A DNA stretch of 64,000 nt. Origin: Dethiosulfovibrio faecalis. Lineage in GTDB: Bacteria; Synergistota; Synergistia; Synergistales; Dethiosulfovibrionaceae. Positions within the stretch are counted from its first letter, which is position 1, and every line of letters starts with the position of its first letter. Positions 36,614 through 45,534 of this stretch are shown one piece after another. Location: positions 153,691 to 217,690 of the forward strand of contig NZ_JAKGUE010000002.1 of assembly GCF_021568795.1 (NCBI RefSeq). The letters are read 5' to 3'. Under the pieces are notes generated by a model, which did not search any database, had not been told where the DNA came from, and worked only from the letters and a program-made list of their open reading frames with translations. The translations under genes were made by a program, and so were the position numbers.

Positions 36614-36626
36614 AGGAGGAAACGTA

Positions 36627-38594
36627 GTGACTCGAAAAATCTGCGCTGTCCTGATATTGACCTTAAGTTTAACGGTTGCTATACCGATGGATTCTTTTAC
36701 GATAGCTTGGGCTCAGGATTTGGAAAATCAAGAGGAGCAAAATCTTATTGCCGCAGCCAGGGCCATGAGGGCCTCAGGGTCCGTTCAGTTTAACTTTACC
36801 AATTTAGATGTGGTCAAGTTTATTCGGTTTATGGCAGAGCTTCTGCAGAAGAACATAATCATCTCCCCTGAGGTTGGAGGAACCGTCACGGTAATGTCAC
36901 CTCGTTCGGTAAGCTTAGAGGAATCGTTTAAAATAATGCTCACGACTTTAAGCTTGAACGGCCTTTCCTTGGAGGATATGGGGGATTATTACAAGGTCGT
37001 AAAGGGTGGGGTGACTCAGGAAAATAAAGCTCAAAGGGGGAAGATCGGCCCTGGATATGGAGAGCAGTATGTAAACCAAGTGGTTCCTTTGGATTTCGTT
37101 ACCTCGGATATCGCTCATAAGGCGTTGCAGCAAGCTGCCGGTAATTCCGTTAAAGTATTGCCTCTGTCCGATGGGAATGGAGTCCTTTTATCCGGTCAAG
37201 CTGTCGATGTCCAGCGTATGGTGAACCTAGCGAGGGCTTTGGATGTTCCCGATAGCATACGCAAGGTTATGGTATTGCCTATTTCCGAAGCGGAGCCGGC
37301 TTTGCTGGCACAGCATCTGGCGAATTTGGCGAAAGATCCTATGGGGCCTTTTAGAGGGCTCAGCGCTGTAGCCGATCCAGCCAGTCGAAAAATTGTGCTG
37401 GTCGGAGAGATGTCCGTGTTGGAATCGGCTAAAAAGGTAGTCTCCAAACTGGATGTCCCCCCCACGTCGGGAGAATTTCACGTTTACAAGCTCAAGAACG
37501 CCGACGCGAAGGAGGTCTCGGAACAACTCAGTCAGATTCTTGCGGTGGCAGGAAGGCTTCAATCCGGAAAAGACGGCTCAGTTCCGACTACGGTAGTTCC
37601 GGATATTCCAACTAACAGTTTGATATTTACCGCTCCGGAAAGACAGTTCTCGAGTTTGTTGGACATAATAGAACAGCTAGATACCCAACCCAAGCAGGTT
37701 CTGGTCCGTGGGCTCATCGCGGAGGTCAACCTCACCAATCTTAAAAATGCTGGAATAGACTGGGCTACCTGGGGTGGACAGGTATCGGGAAACACCGTCT
37801 TCGCCGCCAACGCGGCTCTGGGAGGTTCCACCGGCGTGCCCTCAACTTTTGTAGACTGGTTTCAGGAATTGAGCAAGCACGAGGAGGAGCTTTACAACAG
37901 CGACGGCAATCTGGTCGGTACCAAAACGACGTATGATGGTAACTCTCTTATCTATGCCTACGTCCAGCTGTTGAAGAAATACGATGCGATGAATATTCTC
38001 TCCATGCCAAGGCTTATGTGTACCGATAACAAGGAGAGTTCGCTTCTGGTCGGGCAGGTAATTCCACAGATGAAGGCCTCCACCTCGGATATATCTAACC
38101 CAAGCTCGGTGCAGAACAGCTACGATTACAAGGATACGGGGTTGAAGCTCAAGATAACCCCTCATATAAGGAGCGGAAACCTGGTGGCTCTGGATATAGA
38201 ACAGAGTACCGAGGAAGTGCTTAGCGCCATGACCAGCACGACCCCGGTCACGGCGAAAAGGGAGATAAAAACCTCCGTTCAGGTCCGAAACGGCCAGACT
38301 ATTATTCTTGGAGGTCTTTTAAAAGAGGCGGAAAAAAGCCTAAAGCAGAGGGTTCCTATTCTTTCTTACATACCTTTGGTAGGTGAGCTGTTCAAGAGCT
38401 CGACGAATCAGAGAGAGAAGATCGAACTTATGGTTTTTCTGACCCCCTACATATTGGAGACTCCCGAGGCGGCCACTGAGGCCAGCAAGGCGGTTGCGGC
38501 ATCCGACGCTGACCTTGGCCTTAGCGAAGCGGAGATCCAGCTTAATCGGCGTTTCCAAGAGATGTACCAGGAGGCGGTGAAGAAACAACGATGA
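36627..38594 (+). CDS. gspD: type II secretion secretin GspD
   Basis: 655 residues with a signal peptide (about 1-30, ending IAWAQ). N0 domain (VQFNFTNLDVVKFIRFMAEL), then N1-N3 (VLPLSDGNGVLLSGQAVDVQ; FHVYKLKNADAKEVSEQLSQ), and the secretin core (KQVLVRGLIAEVNLTNLKNA, VRNGQTIILGGLLKEAEK, RVPILSYIPLVGELF, ELMVFLTPYIL). Outer-membrane channel; direct proof that the cell has an outer membrane. No lipoprotein pilotin gene is adjacent. GTG start. Confidence 0.95.
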   Translation: MTRKICAVLILTLSLTVAIPMDSFTIAWAQDLENQEEQNLIAAARAMRASGSVQFNFTNLDVVKFIRFMAELLQKNIIISPEVGGTVTVMSPRSVSLEESFKIMLTTLSLNGLSLEDMGDYYKVVKGGVTQENKAQRGKIGPGYGEQYVNQVVPLDFVTSDIAHKALQQAAGNSVKVLPLSDGNGVLLSGQAVDVQRMVNLARALDVPDSIRKVMVLPISEAEPALLAQHLANLAKDPMGPFRGLSAVADPASRKIVLVGEMSVLESAKKVVSKLDVPPTSGEFHVYKLKNADAKEVSEQLSQILAVAGRLQSGKDGSVPTTVVPDIPTNSLIFTAPERQFSSLLDIIEQLDTQPKQVLVRGLIAEVNLTNLKNAGIDWATWGGQVSGNTVFAANAALGGSTGVPSTFVDWFQELSKHEEELYNSDGNLVGTKTTYDGNSLIYAYVQLLKKYDAMNILSMPRLMCTDNKESSLLVGQVIPQMKASTSDISNPSSVQNSYDYKDTGLKLKITPHIRSGNLVALDIEQSTEEVLSAMTSTTPVTAKREIKTSVQVRNGQTIILGGLLKEAEKSLKQRVPILSYIPLVGELFKSSTNQREKIELMVFLTPYILETPEAATEASKAVAASDADLGLSEAEIQLNRRFQEMYQEAVKKQR

Positions 38595-40093
38595 CCGATT
38601 CCACACCATCGACGACCAGAGAGCTTCCAGAGGCGTCTTCCATAGCGGAGATGCTTCCCGGTTCTGTCAGTCTGGACGGTCTTCGTTCCGACGGGATTCT
38701 TCCCATAAGGAAAGAGGACGACGTTCTGGTTGTCGCAGTCCCCTCTCTGGATCGTTACGACAGGGCACAGGCCCTGGGATACGCTCTCGGGGCGGTCGTG
38801 GACGTCGAGATCCACGATCCAGCCGCTATCTCGGAGCGGATAAATCAGCTGTACGATCTGCGCAGCGGAGCCGCCGACGATGCAGTTCGGGATATGGAGG
38901 GCATAGACGACGTGGATGCTCTCGCCAGGGAGGACGTTCTCAGCGACTCGGTAGACGTCCCGGTCATCCGTCTGGTCAACGGCCTCTTTGCCGATGCGAT
39001 GAAACAAAGGGCCACCGACATCCATGTCGAGTCCTACGAGGATTCGGTTATAATTCGCTTCCGGGTGGACGGTGTCCTGCGGGACAGGCTGAAGTTGCCC
39101 AGAAGCCACCAGGCTCCCTTGGTCAGTAGGATAAAGGTAATGGCCAGGATGGACATCGCGGAACACATGGCCCCCCAGGACGGCCGAATAGGTATAACGG
39201 TGGGAGGGAGAGCGGTGGATGTCCGAGTGAACTCGGTTCCCACCCAGCACGGCGAGAGGATGGCTCTCAGGCTTCTGGATAAGGGAGGCGGAGCCCTTAC
39301 CCTGAGGGATCTGGGTATGGACGAGAGGGAGCTGGAACTCATGGAGAGGATAATATCCAGTCCCTACGGTATGATCTTGTTCACCGGTCCGACCGGGTCC
39401 GGTAAGTCCACCAGCCTCTACGCCATCCTTCAGGAACTGGCCAAGCCGTCGGTGAACGTCATAACCGTCGAGGACCCGGTGGAATACGACCTTCCGGGAG
39501 TTGCCCAGATACAGGTGAACGAAAAGGCCGGGATGACCTTCGCCTCCGCACTGAGGTCTATCCTTAGGCAGGACCCTGACATAGTCATGATAGGGGAGAT
39601 GAGGGATTTCGACACTGCCCACATAGGGGTTCAGGCGTCTCTGACGGGACATCTGGTCCTATCCACCCTCCACACCAACGATTCAATAAGTGCCGTAGCC
39701 CGTTTGGCCGACATGGGGGTCGAGCCCTATCTGGTGGCCGGATCCCTGGTTGGGGTGGTGGCCCAGAGACTGGTTCGCCGTCTCTGTCCTCACTGTAGAG
39801 AGGAGGTCGAAGTTCCCTCTATTCTGACCAAAAACGGCGTCAAGAAAGCCTGGGGTCCGGCGGGATGTCCCCTCTGTTCCGGTACGGGCTACAGAGGTCG
39901 AGTTGGCATATACGAGCAGCTGGTCATAGATGACGATCTTAGAGAGGCCATAGCGAGAAACGCCCCAGCCGCCGAGATGAGGGGGTTGGCCGAGCCTCAG
40001 GGATTTCGGACTCTCTGGGAGATAGGTCTCTCTTTGGTCGAGAATGGATCCACGTCGCCGGAAGAATTGATCCGAGTGGCCGGCGAGGTGTAA
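38591..40093 (+). CDS. gspE: type II secretion ATPase GspE
   Basis: 500 residues. Walker A GPTGSGKSTSLYA near 265, Asp box VEDPVEYDLPGV, Walker B DIVMIGEMRDFDTA, His box LSTLHTNDSISAVARLADMG, and the tetracysteine CPHC / CPLC metal site near 400-435. Cytoplasmic hexameric motor. ATGA overlap with gspD. Confidence 0.96.
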   Translation: MTDSTPSTTRELPEASSIAEMLPGSVSLDGLRSDGILPIRKEDDVLVVAVPSLDRYDRAQALGYALGAVVDVEIHDPAAISERINQLYDLRSGAADDAVRDMEGIDDVDALAREDVLSDSVDVPVIRLVNGLFADAMKQRATDIHVESYEDSVIIRFRVDGVLRDRLKLPRSHQAPLVSRIKVMARMDIAEHMAPQDGRIGITVGGRAVDVRVNSVPTQHGERMALRLLDKGGGALTLRDLGMDERELELMERIISSPYGMILFTGPTGSGKSTSLYAILQELAKPSVNVITVEDPVEYDLPGVAQIQVNEKAGMTFASALRSILRQDPDIVMIGEMRDFDTAHIGVQASLTGHLVLSTLHTNDSISAVARLADMGVEPYLVAGSLVGVVAQRLVRRLCPHCREEVEVPSILTKNGVKKAWGPAGCPLCSGTGYRGRVGIYEQLVIDDDLREAIARNAPAAEMRGLAEPQGFRTLWEIGLSLVENGSTSPEELIRVAGEV

Positions 40094-40094
40094 T

Positions 40095-41246
40095 ATGCCG
40101 ACCTATCGCTACAGTGCCTACGACTCCAAGGGGACACTCAAGAAAGGCCGTATAGAGGCTCCGGGAACCCAACAGGCGGCGGAAAGCCTGGCGGTTCAGG
40201 GGCTGGTCGTGGTGGATATGTCCGAGGACAGCAGATCGAAGAGGAAGTCGACGGTTCGATCGTTGTCTTTGGACGACCACGAGACCTTCTGCCGATCCCT
40301 CGCCACATATCTCAAGGCAGGTCTTCCACTGTCCGAGGCCCTGAGGTTGCTGGAAAAACAGGGAGGTAAGAGACTTGGCCTGCTATACGGATCGCTCCGA
40401 CAGGCGGTGGAGGGGGGGCGGAGGCTTTCCTCCTCCTTGAGGGATGCTGGATGTTTCGACGAAAACCTGTGCAGCATGGTCGAATCCGGCGAGAGAGGTG
40501 GTACCCTGGACGAGGTCCTGACCCAGGCAGTGGGGCTTTTCTCCATGCAAGCCTCCCTCAGAAGAAGGCTCCAGACCGCCATGACCTATCCGGCTATAAT
40601 GATGGTGGTAGGGTTAGGAGTCGTTGCCTTCCTGATGACCTACGTGGTTCCCAAGGTGGCTGTTCTCTTTTCGGACATGGGCAGGACTCTTCCCCTTCCC
40701 ACCAGGATACTGATGGGATTTTCCCGCGGTTTCCAGGCCATGGGGGTTCCTTTTCTCCTGGCCGTTTTGGTCCTATTCATCCTGGTGAAGTCGGGCAGGC
40801 TGAAGATAAAGATGCCTTTCTTCAGGGGGATCAGAAATAACATAATAATATCCCTGGTGTGTTCCAACCTGGGGTCACTGCTTCGATCGGGCATCCCTCT
40901 GGTCCAGGCCCTGAGGATGAGCTCAGTCCTGGATCCCAGAAAAGAACGCTGGATGGTCATAGCCGATCAGGTCAAAGGAGGACTCCGCTTCGAGAAGGCC
41001 CTGGAGAAGGACGGCTCTTTCGACGAAGACCTGGTATATTTCGTCAGAATAGGCGAGATTGGAGGCGATCTGGCCGGAGCTCTTGAACAGATAGCCCAGA
41101 CCAGATGGGATAGAGCCAGGGCCAGCATGGATCGTATGGCGAACCTGATAGAGCCCGTAATGGTGCTGTTTTTGGGAGTCGTCGTCGGTTTCGTTGTGGT
41201 AGCGATATTATTGCCCATCTTCGATATATCCAGTTTTGTTCGTTAG
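40095..41246 (+). CDS. gspF: type II secretion platform protein GspF
   Basis: 383 residues, two repeated helical T2SSF domains (about 55-180 and 255-380), three spans (IMMVVGLGVVAFLMTYVVP, GVPFLLAVLVLFILV, EPVMVLFLGVVVGFVVVAIL). Motifs FCRSLATYLKAGLPLSEALR and LVCSNLGSLLRSGIPLVQAL are typical. Integral core of the assembly platform. Confidence 0.95.
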   Translation: MPTYRYSAYDSKGTLKKGRIEAPGTQQAAESLAVQGLVVVDMSEDSRSKRKSTVRSLSLDDHETFCRSLATYLKAGLPLSEALRLLEKQGGKRLGLLYGSLRQAVEGGRRLSSSLRDAGCFDENLCSMVESGERGGTLDEVLTQAVGLFSMQASLRRRLQTAMTYPAIMMVVGLGVVAFLMTYVVPKVAVLFSDMGRTLPLPTRILMGFSRGFQAMGVPFLLAVLVLFILVKSGRLKIKMPFFRGIRNNIIISLVCSNLGSLLRSGIPLVQALRMSSVLDPRKERWMVIADQVKGGLRFEKALEKDGSFDEDLVYFVRIGEIGGDLAGALEQIAQTRWDRARASMDRMANLIEPVMVLFLGVVVGFVVVAILLPIFDISSFVR

Positions 41247-41270
41247 CAGAATCTTTAAGGAGGAATTGTA

Positions 41271-41690
41271 GTGAAAAGACGAAGTGGTTTCACGTTGGTC
41301 GAGGTCCTCGTCGTAGTGGTCATCATAGGTATGTTGGCCGCCCTGGTGGCTCCCAGAGTCGTTGGTAGAGGCGAGGAAGCCAAGCGAACCGCCGCTCTTG
41401 TACAGATTCGCGAGATAGAGCAGGCCTTGGACATGTACAAGCTGGACAGTGGAATGTACCCCACCACAGAGCAGGGTCTGGAGTCTTTGGTGGAGAAGCC
41501 CACCACGTCTCCGGAGCCGAAAAGGTGGAAAGAGGGTGGCTATCTCAAGAAGGTCCCGGTCGACCCCTGGGGCAAAGAGTACGTCTATCGTAGGCCCGGG
41601 GATCACGGCGAGTTCGACCTGTTTTCCTGCGGTCCCGACGGAGAGGAAGGCGGCGAAGGGGACGGCAAGGACATAACCAACTGGGAATGA
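41271..41690 (+). CDS. gspG: major pseudopilin GspG
   Basis: 139 residues. Prepilin signal KRRSG-FTLVEVLVVVVIIGMLAALV with Glu at +5. YPTTEQGLESLVEKPT and KVPVDPWGKEYVYRRPGDHG plus the acidic calcium-binding end are specific to GspG. GTG start with AAGGAGG ten bases upstream. Main subunit of the pseudopilus. Confidence 0.97.
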   Translation: MKRRSGFTLVEVLVVVVIIGMLAALVAPRVVGRGEEAKRTAALVQIREIEQALDMYKLDSGMYPTTEQGLESLVEKPTTSPEPKRWKEGGYLKKVPVDPWGKEYVYRRPGDHGEFDLFSCGPDGEEGGEGDGKDITNWE

Positions 41691-41694
41691 CGTC

Positions 41695-42096
41695 ATGACC
41701 AGCGGTCGCCGGGGATTCACCCTTTTCGAGGTGATGTTCGTCGTCGCTTTGATCGGGATCATGGCCACCCTGGTGGTCTCCAGGATAGCCCCCAGGGAGC
41801 CGGACGGACTTATATCTCTCAATCGCTATCTCTCGGACGCTCGATCGGAGGCCATGGATAGGGGGCCTCTGATCTTGGCCGTCAAGGACGATTTACTGGC
41901 AGTTCTCGACGGTTCTCTGGAGCCTCTCTATCTTCGGTCGGACTTGCCCGACGGAAGCTGGCAGATGGTTCCGGAGAGAATCCTGTTCTACAGGGACGGA
42001 TCCTGTTCCCCGGGCAGACTGACTTTGAAAGGCACAAAGGGAGAGGAGTCTTTTCTGATAGCCGTGACAGGAAGGGCCTACGAGGTCCCCCGATGA
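41695..42096 (+). CDS. gspH: type II secretion pseudopilin, GspH-like
   Basis: 133 residues, signal GRRG-FTLFEVMFVVALIGIMATLV with Glu at +5, followed by a short beta domain (LNRYLSDARSEAMDRGPLIL). Directly after gspG as in most type II operons. The stop overlaps the histidine kinase start (ATGA). Confidence 0.8.
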   Translation: MTSGRRGFTLFEVMFVVALIGIMATLVVSRIAPREPDGLISLNRYLSDARSEAMDRGPLILAVKDDLLAVLDGSLEPLYLRSDLPDGSWQMVPERILFYRDGSCSPGRLTLKGTKGEESFLIAVTGRAYEVPR

Positions 42097-44810
42097 AGTT
42101 CTCAAGGATGGCTCTGTCCGAATGGGGGGCCTATATGGTCGGGGTGATATTCTGTATAGCCGTCTATCTCGGAGGCATGTTCTTTCTCGATAGATCCGAG
42201 GTGTCCAACTCCAGGGAAGAGGGGATGCTCAGGAGATCGGAGCAGCTAACCCTTGCCGCTCGGGCCACCTCGGACAGATTGAACGATATGGTCCGGCATT
42301 TCTCGACGGTCTCAAGATACGTTTCCTCCTCCTACATCTCCTCCGATTTCGACAGAGACGCCCTCAGGAATGTGCAGTCTCTGGAGTTGATCTCCTTTCC
42401 ACAGATACTGGATATCTCCGTGGTGACCTACGATGACGATCAGTGGATGCACGGATCGGAAAACCGCGCCATCTTCGAACAGTCCCTGCATTGGGGAAAG
42501 CTGTTTTTGAGCCGTTATATGGAAAGAGGGAGGGAGCATTGGATTCCTCCTTTTTTCGTCTCCCCAGGTCTTAGGACGATGGGCATAGTGTATCCCTTAA
42601 GACAGGAACGTATAGCTTACGGAGCCATGGTCGTAACCCTAGACTTGGACAGGCTCCTGGGACACGTCGTCTATGACCTCAAGATGGGAGGTAGCTCCTA
42701 TATATTGAGTCCTCTGGGCGACGTTGTGTTGTCCAGTGATCCCGAGACGGTGGGACACAGCGTATTCGGCGATCTCCACGGCAGGAAGACGGACCTGAGG
42801 TTTATGACCAGGGACGTACTTAACAGGTCCTCGGGGCAGTCTATGGAGCAGGTTTCGGGAGAGGGTCTAAAGGTTACAGCCTGGCACAGTGCTAGGATAG
42901 GGGGACAGAAGTTTGTGTTGGTACACGTCTCCTCCGATCCTGCTTATCTCAACGTGATTTTTCACCTCAAACGCAGGCTTCCTTTGACCGCCTTTCTGGG
43001 GTTCGCTCTGGTGGTACTGAGCCTGCTTTTCGTCTCCTCATATCGGAAGGTCTGGGATATCCTGACCGAGGGGGAGAGGCGCTATGCGGCGGTTCTGGAG
43101 GCTCAGACAGATCCTCTGATACGCTTTCGATCCGATTGGACTATCACCTTCGTGAACCGGGCCTGCTGTCGTTTCTGGGGGTTATCCAGGGAAAACGTGG
43201 TGGGGTCCTCTCTGGCCAACAGGCTTAAGGCCACAGAGAGGCTAGGACTCCAGTCTCTTCTGGATGGTTTAGATGGAGGGAAGAGCCGTCAGGGGGAGTG
43301 GACCCAATCGGTAAGCTCTCCGGATGGATCGGAGAGATGGATAAGGTGGAGCTGCGTTCCCGTCCCGGGAGTCGGATCGACCGGTCTGGAGATACAGGCG
43401 GTAGGAAGGGACGTCTCCTCCCTGTACTCTCTCCAGAGGGAGCTCGCTCGAAGGAAAGATACTCTGGACGCCATATTGGAGGGGGCTCCAGTTCCCATAT
43501 GTATGACCGGCCTTGACGGAGAGGTCAAGAGATTCAACCGTACCGGAAAGATCCTGTCTCTAAACGACGGGGCCCTGTACCGTATGGCCCGGAGGGTCGT
43601 CCAACAGGGCTACGGGATATACGGCGAAGAACTATCCTTTTCGGACGAAAAAGGCAACAGGAGGGTTTTCTCGGTAAACGTGGTTCCCTATAAGGATGAA
43701 AACGGTGATATAAAGGGGACTATCGTGGCGGGAATGGAGCTCACTGAGGTGAGAAACATCGCTCGTAGGCTTTTGGAGGAAAGAGAAGATCGCTACAGGA
43801 AAATTCTGAACGCTATAGGAGACGGTGTCCTTCTCTGTCGAAAGGGGATAGATGAGCTTTTCCGGGTGGATCTTTCCAACCCCGTCGCCTCCGAGATGAT
43901 AGGAGGTAACGATAAACCTTCCGTAGGTCGTTCTCTAGGGGAGATCTTTTCGTCCTCCTCGCTCCGTCAGGTGGAAAACCTATTGAGTCGCAACAGAGGT
44001 CCTGTCGGTTTGACCGGAGACCTGAGTCGTCCCGACGGATCCAGTCTTCCTGTCGAGATGAGTTTGACCGTTTTCTCCGAGGATAACCTTCCTGTATTGT
44101 TGATAGTGATGAAGGATATCTCCGAAAGACTTGAGGCCAGAGCCAGGGAGAAGAACTACGCCAGACAACTGAGAAAGCTGATAGGTCGCCTCGACGAGGT
44201 GGAGCAGCAGGAGAGGCGGAGGATGGCCGCATATCTTCACGACGTCGTGGGACAGAATCTGGCTTCGGTCAAGATTCGACTGGGGTTGGCAATGAGAGAA
44301 GCCTCCGGTTCTGTGAGGGAAAGACTGGAGCAGTGCGTGTTTTTGGCGGACCAGGTCATCTCGGAGACCAGGGCCATGACCTTCGAGCTGGGGTCGCCAT
44401 TGCTGGACGAGTTGGGTTTCGGCCCGGCGCTGGAACGGATGTGCGACGGATTTCGACGAGACAGGGATCTATCCGTGTTCGTGAAGGACGACGGCTCGGC
44501 TGACCTTCTGGATCGGAAATCCAGAGGCCTTTTGTACAGGTCCATCAGAGAGCTCTTGATAAACGTTGCCAAACACGCCGAGGTTCTCGAGGCTTCCGTA
44601 ACTCTCGAGAGGGATGGGAAGTTCGTGGCCGCCACCATTATCGACGAGGGCGGGGGGTACGATCCTGAAAAACTAGATCGATCCGCCGCGGGGCTATCCT
44701 TCGGTCTTCTCAGCATAAGAGAGAGATTGGCGGGGATGGGGGGAGAGCTTATCTGTCGATCCTCTCTCGGGAAGGGAACCATGGCTACCATAAAATTGCC
44801 CATAAGGTAA
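42093..44810 (+). CDS. membrane sensor histidine kinase with PAS domains (NarX/DegS-type core)
   Basis: 905 residues. First span about 13-31, a periplasmic sensor of about 265 residues (dCache/PDC-like, LFLSRYMERGREHWIPPFF, GIVYPLRQERIAYGAMVVTL), second span about 298-317, then three PAS-like modules (about 330-445, 455-560, 575-680). The kinase core is HisKA_3: RRRMAAYLHDVVGQNLASVK with the phospho-acceptor His, then an HATPase region (LYRSIRELLINVAKHAE, IIDEGGGYDPEK, GLLSIRERLAGMGGEL). Coupled by ATGA overlap to gspH and 15 bases before its regulator. Signal unknown. Confidence 0.9.
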   Translation: MKFSRMALSEWGAYMVGVIFCIAVYLGGMFFLDRSEVSNSREEGMLRRSEQLTLAARATSDRLNDMVRHFSTVSRYVSSSYISSDFDRDALRNVQSLELISFPQILDISVVTYDDDQWMHGSENRAIFEQSLHWGKLFLSRYMERGREHWIPPFFVSPGLRTMGIVYPLRQERIAYGAMVVTLDLDRLLGHVVYDLKMGGSSYILSPLGDVVLSSDPETVGHSVFGDLHGRKTDLRFMTRDVLNRSSGQSMEQVSGEGLKVTAWHSARIGGQKFVLVHVSSDPAYLNVIFHLKRRLPLTAFLGFALVVLSLLFVSSYRKVWDILTEGERRYAAVLEAQTDPLIRFRSDWTITFVNRACCRFWGLSRENVVGSSLANRLKATERLGLQSLLDGLDGGKSRQGEWTQSVSSPDGSERWIRWSCVPVPGVGSTGLEIQAVGRDVSSLYSLQRELARRKDTLDAILEGAPVPICMTGLDGEVKRFNRTGKILSLNDGALYRMARRVVQQGYGIYGEELSFSDEKGNRRVFSVNVVPYKDENGDIKGTIVAGMELTEVRNIARRLLEEREDRYRKILNAIGDGVLLCRKGIDELFRVDLSNPVASEMIGGNDKPSVGRSLGEIFSSSSLRQVENLLSRNRGPVGLTGDLSRPDGSSLPVEMSLTVFSEDNLPVLLIVMKDISERLEARAREKNYARQLRKLIGRLDEVEQQERRRMAAYLHDVVGQNLASVKIRLGLAMREASGSVRERLEQCVFLADQVISETRAMTFELGSPLLDELGFGPALERMCDGFRRDRDLSVFVKDDGSADLLDRKSRGLLYRSIRELLINVAKHAEVLEASVTLERDGKFVAATIIDEGGGYDPEKLDRSAAGLSFGLLSIRERLAGMGGELICRSSLGKGTMATIKLPIR

Positions 44811-44825
44811 GAGAGGAGGGGTCTC

Positions 44826-45476
44826 TTGATAAGGGTGATGGTGGCGGACGATCATCAGATTGTCCGTAAGGGATTGGTAATGCTCTTGGAGGCGGAGAAG
44901 AACATCGACATAGTCGCCGAGGTATCCGATGGCAGGGCCGCCGTGGATATAGCGGAAGAGCTGCATCCCCACGTGGCCGTCATGGATATAGTGATGCCCG
45001 GTATGGGGGGAATAGAGGCCACCAGACGGCTTAGAAAGCTTGGCGTGGCGGTAGTGGCCTTGTCCATGCATTCGGACAGACATTTTGTTGTGGAGATGTT
45101 CAGAGCCGGTGCCAGAGCCTTCCTGCTCAAGGACTGTGCCACCGACGAGCTTGTAGGTGCCATAAGGGCGGTGGTCGAAGGGGAGGCCTATCTCGGTCCC
45201 AGCATAGAGAGAGGGCTCGGGATGGACCTTTCCTCGTTGGATTACCTGATAGCCGAGGAGGATCAGAGGACGGAGCTCACCCCCAGGGAATGGGAGATTC
45301 TTCAGCTAGTTGCGGAGGGCAGGAGCACCAGGGAGATCGCCTCGTCTCTCAATCTTAGTTCCAAAACGGTGGAGAATCACCGGCAGAGCGTGATGAACAA
45401 GCTGGACCTGCACAACGTGGCGGACTTGACCAAGTACGCCATAAGGTGCGGACTTACCGATACGGAGCTTCTTTGA
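44826..45476 (+). CDS. NarL/FixJ-family response regulator
   Basis: 216 residues, TTG start with GAGGAGG upstream. Receiver domain: VMVADDHQIVRKGLVMLLEA, phospho-Asp in VAVMDIVMPGMGGIEA, switch Lys in AFLLKDC. LuxR-type helix-turn-helix: LTPREWEILQLVAEGRSTRE, SLNLSSKTVENHRQSVMNKL. Partner of the kinase just upstream. Last gene before a strong terminator. Confidence 0.95.
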   Translation: MIRVMVADDHQIVRKGLVMLLEAEKNIDIVAEVSDGRAAVDIAEELHPHVAVMDIVMPGMGGIEATRRLRKLGVAVVALSMHSDRHFVVEMFRAGARAFLLKDCATDELVGAIRAVVEGEAYLGPSIERGLGMDLSSLDYLIAEEDQRTELTPREWEILQLVAEGRSTREIASSLNLSSKTVENHRQSVMNKLDLHNVADLTKYAIRCGLTDTELL

Positions 45477-45482
45477 TATATC

Positions 45483-45523
45483 AAGCGGTGCGCCTTCCTA
45501 CAGATAAGGCGCACCGCTTTTTT
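45483..45523 (+). terminator. intrinsic terminator after the response regulator
   Basis: A perfect 14-pair stem (AAGCGGTGCGCCTT / AAGGCGCACCGCTT) with a nine-base loop and six T. It lies between the convergent regulator and glnN genes and ends the 19-gene train; it may also slow transcripts from glnN. Confidence 0.93.
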
Positions 45524-45534
45524 CTTTAGTGTAC

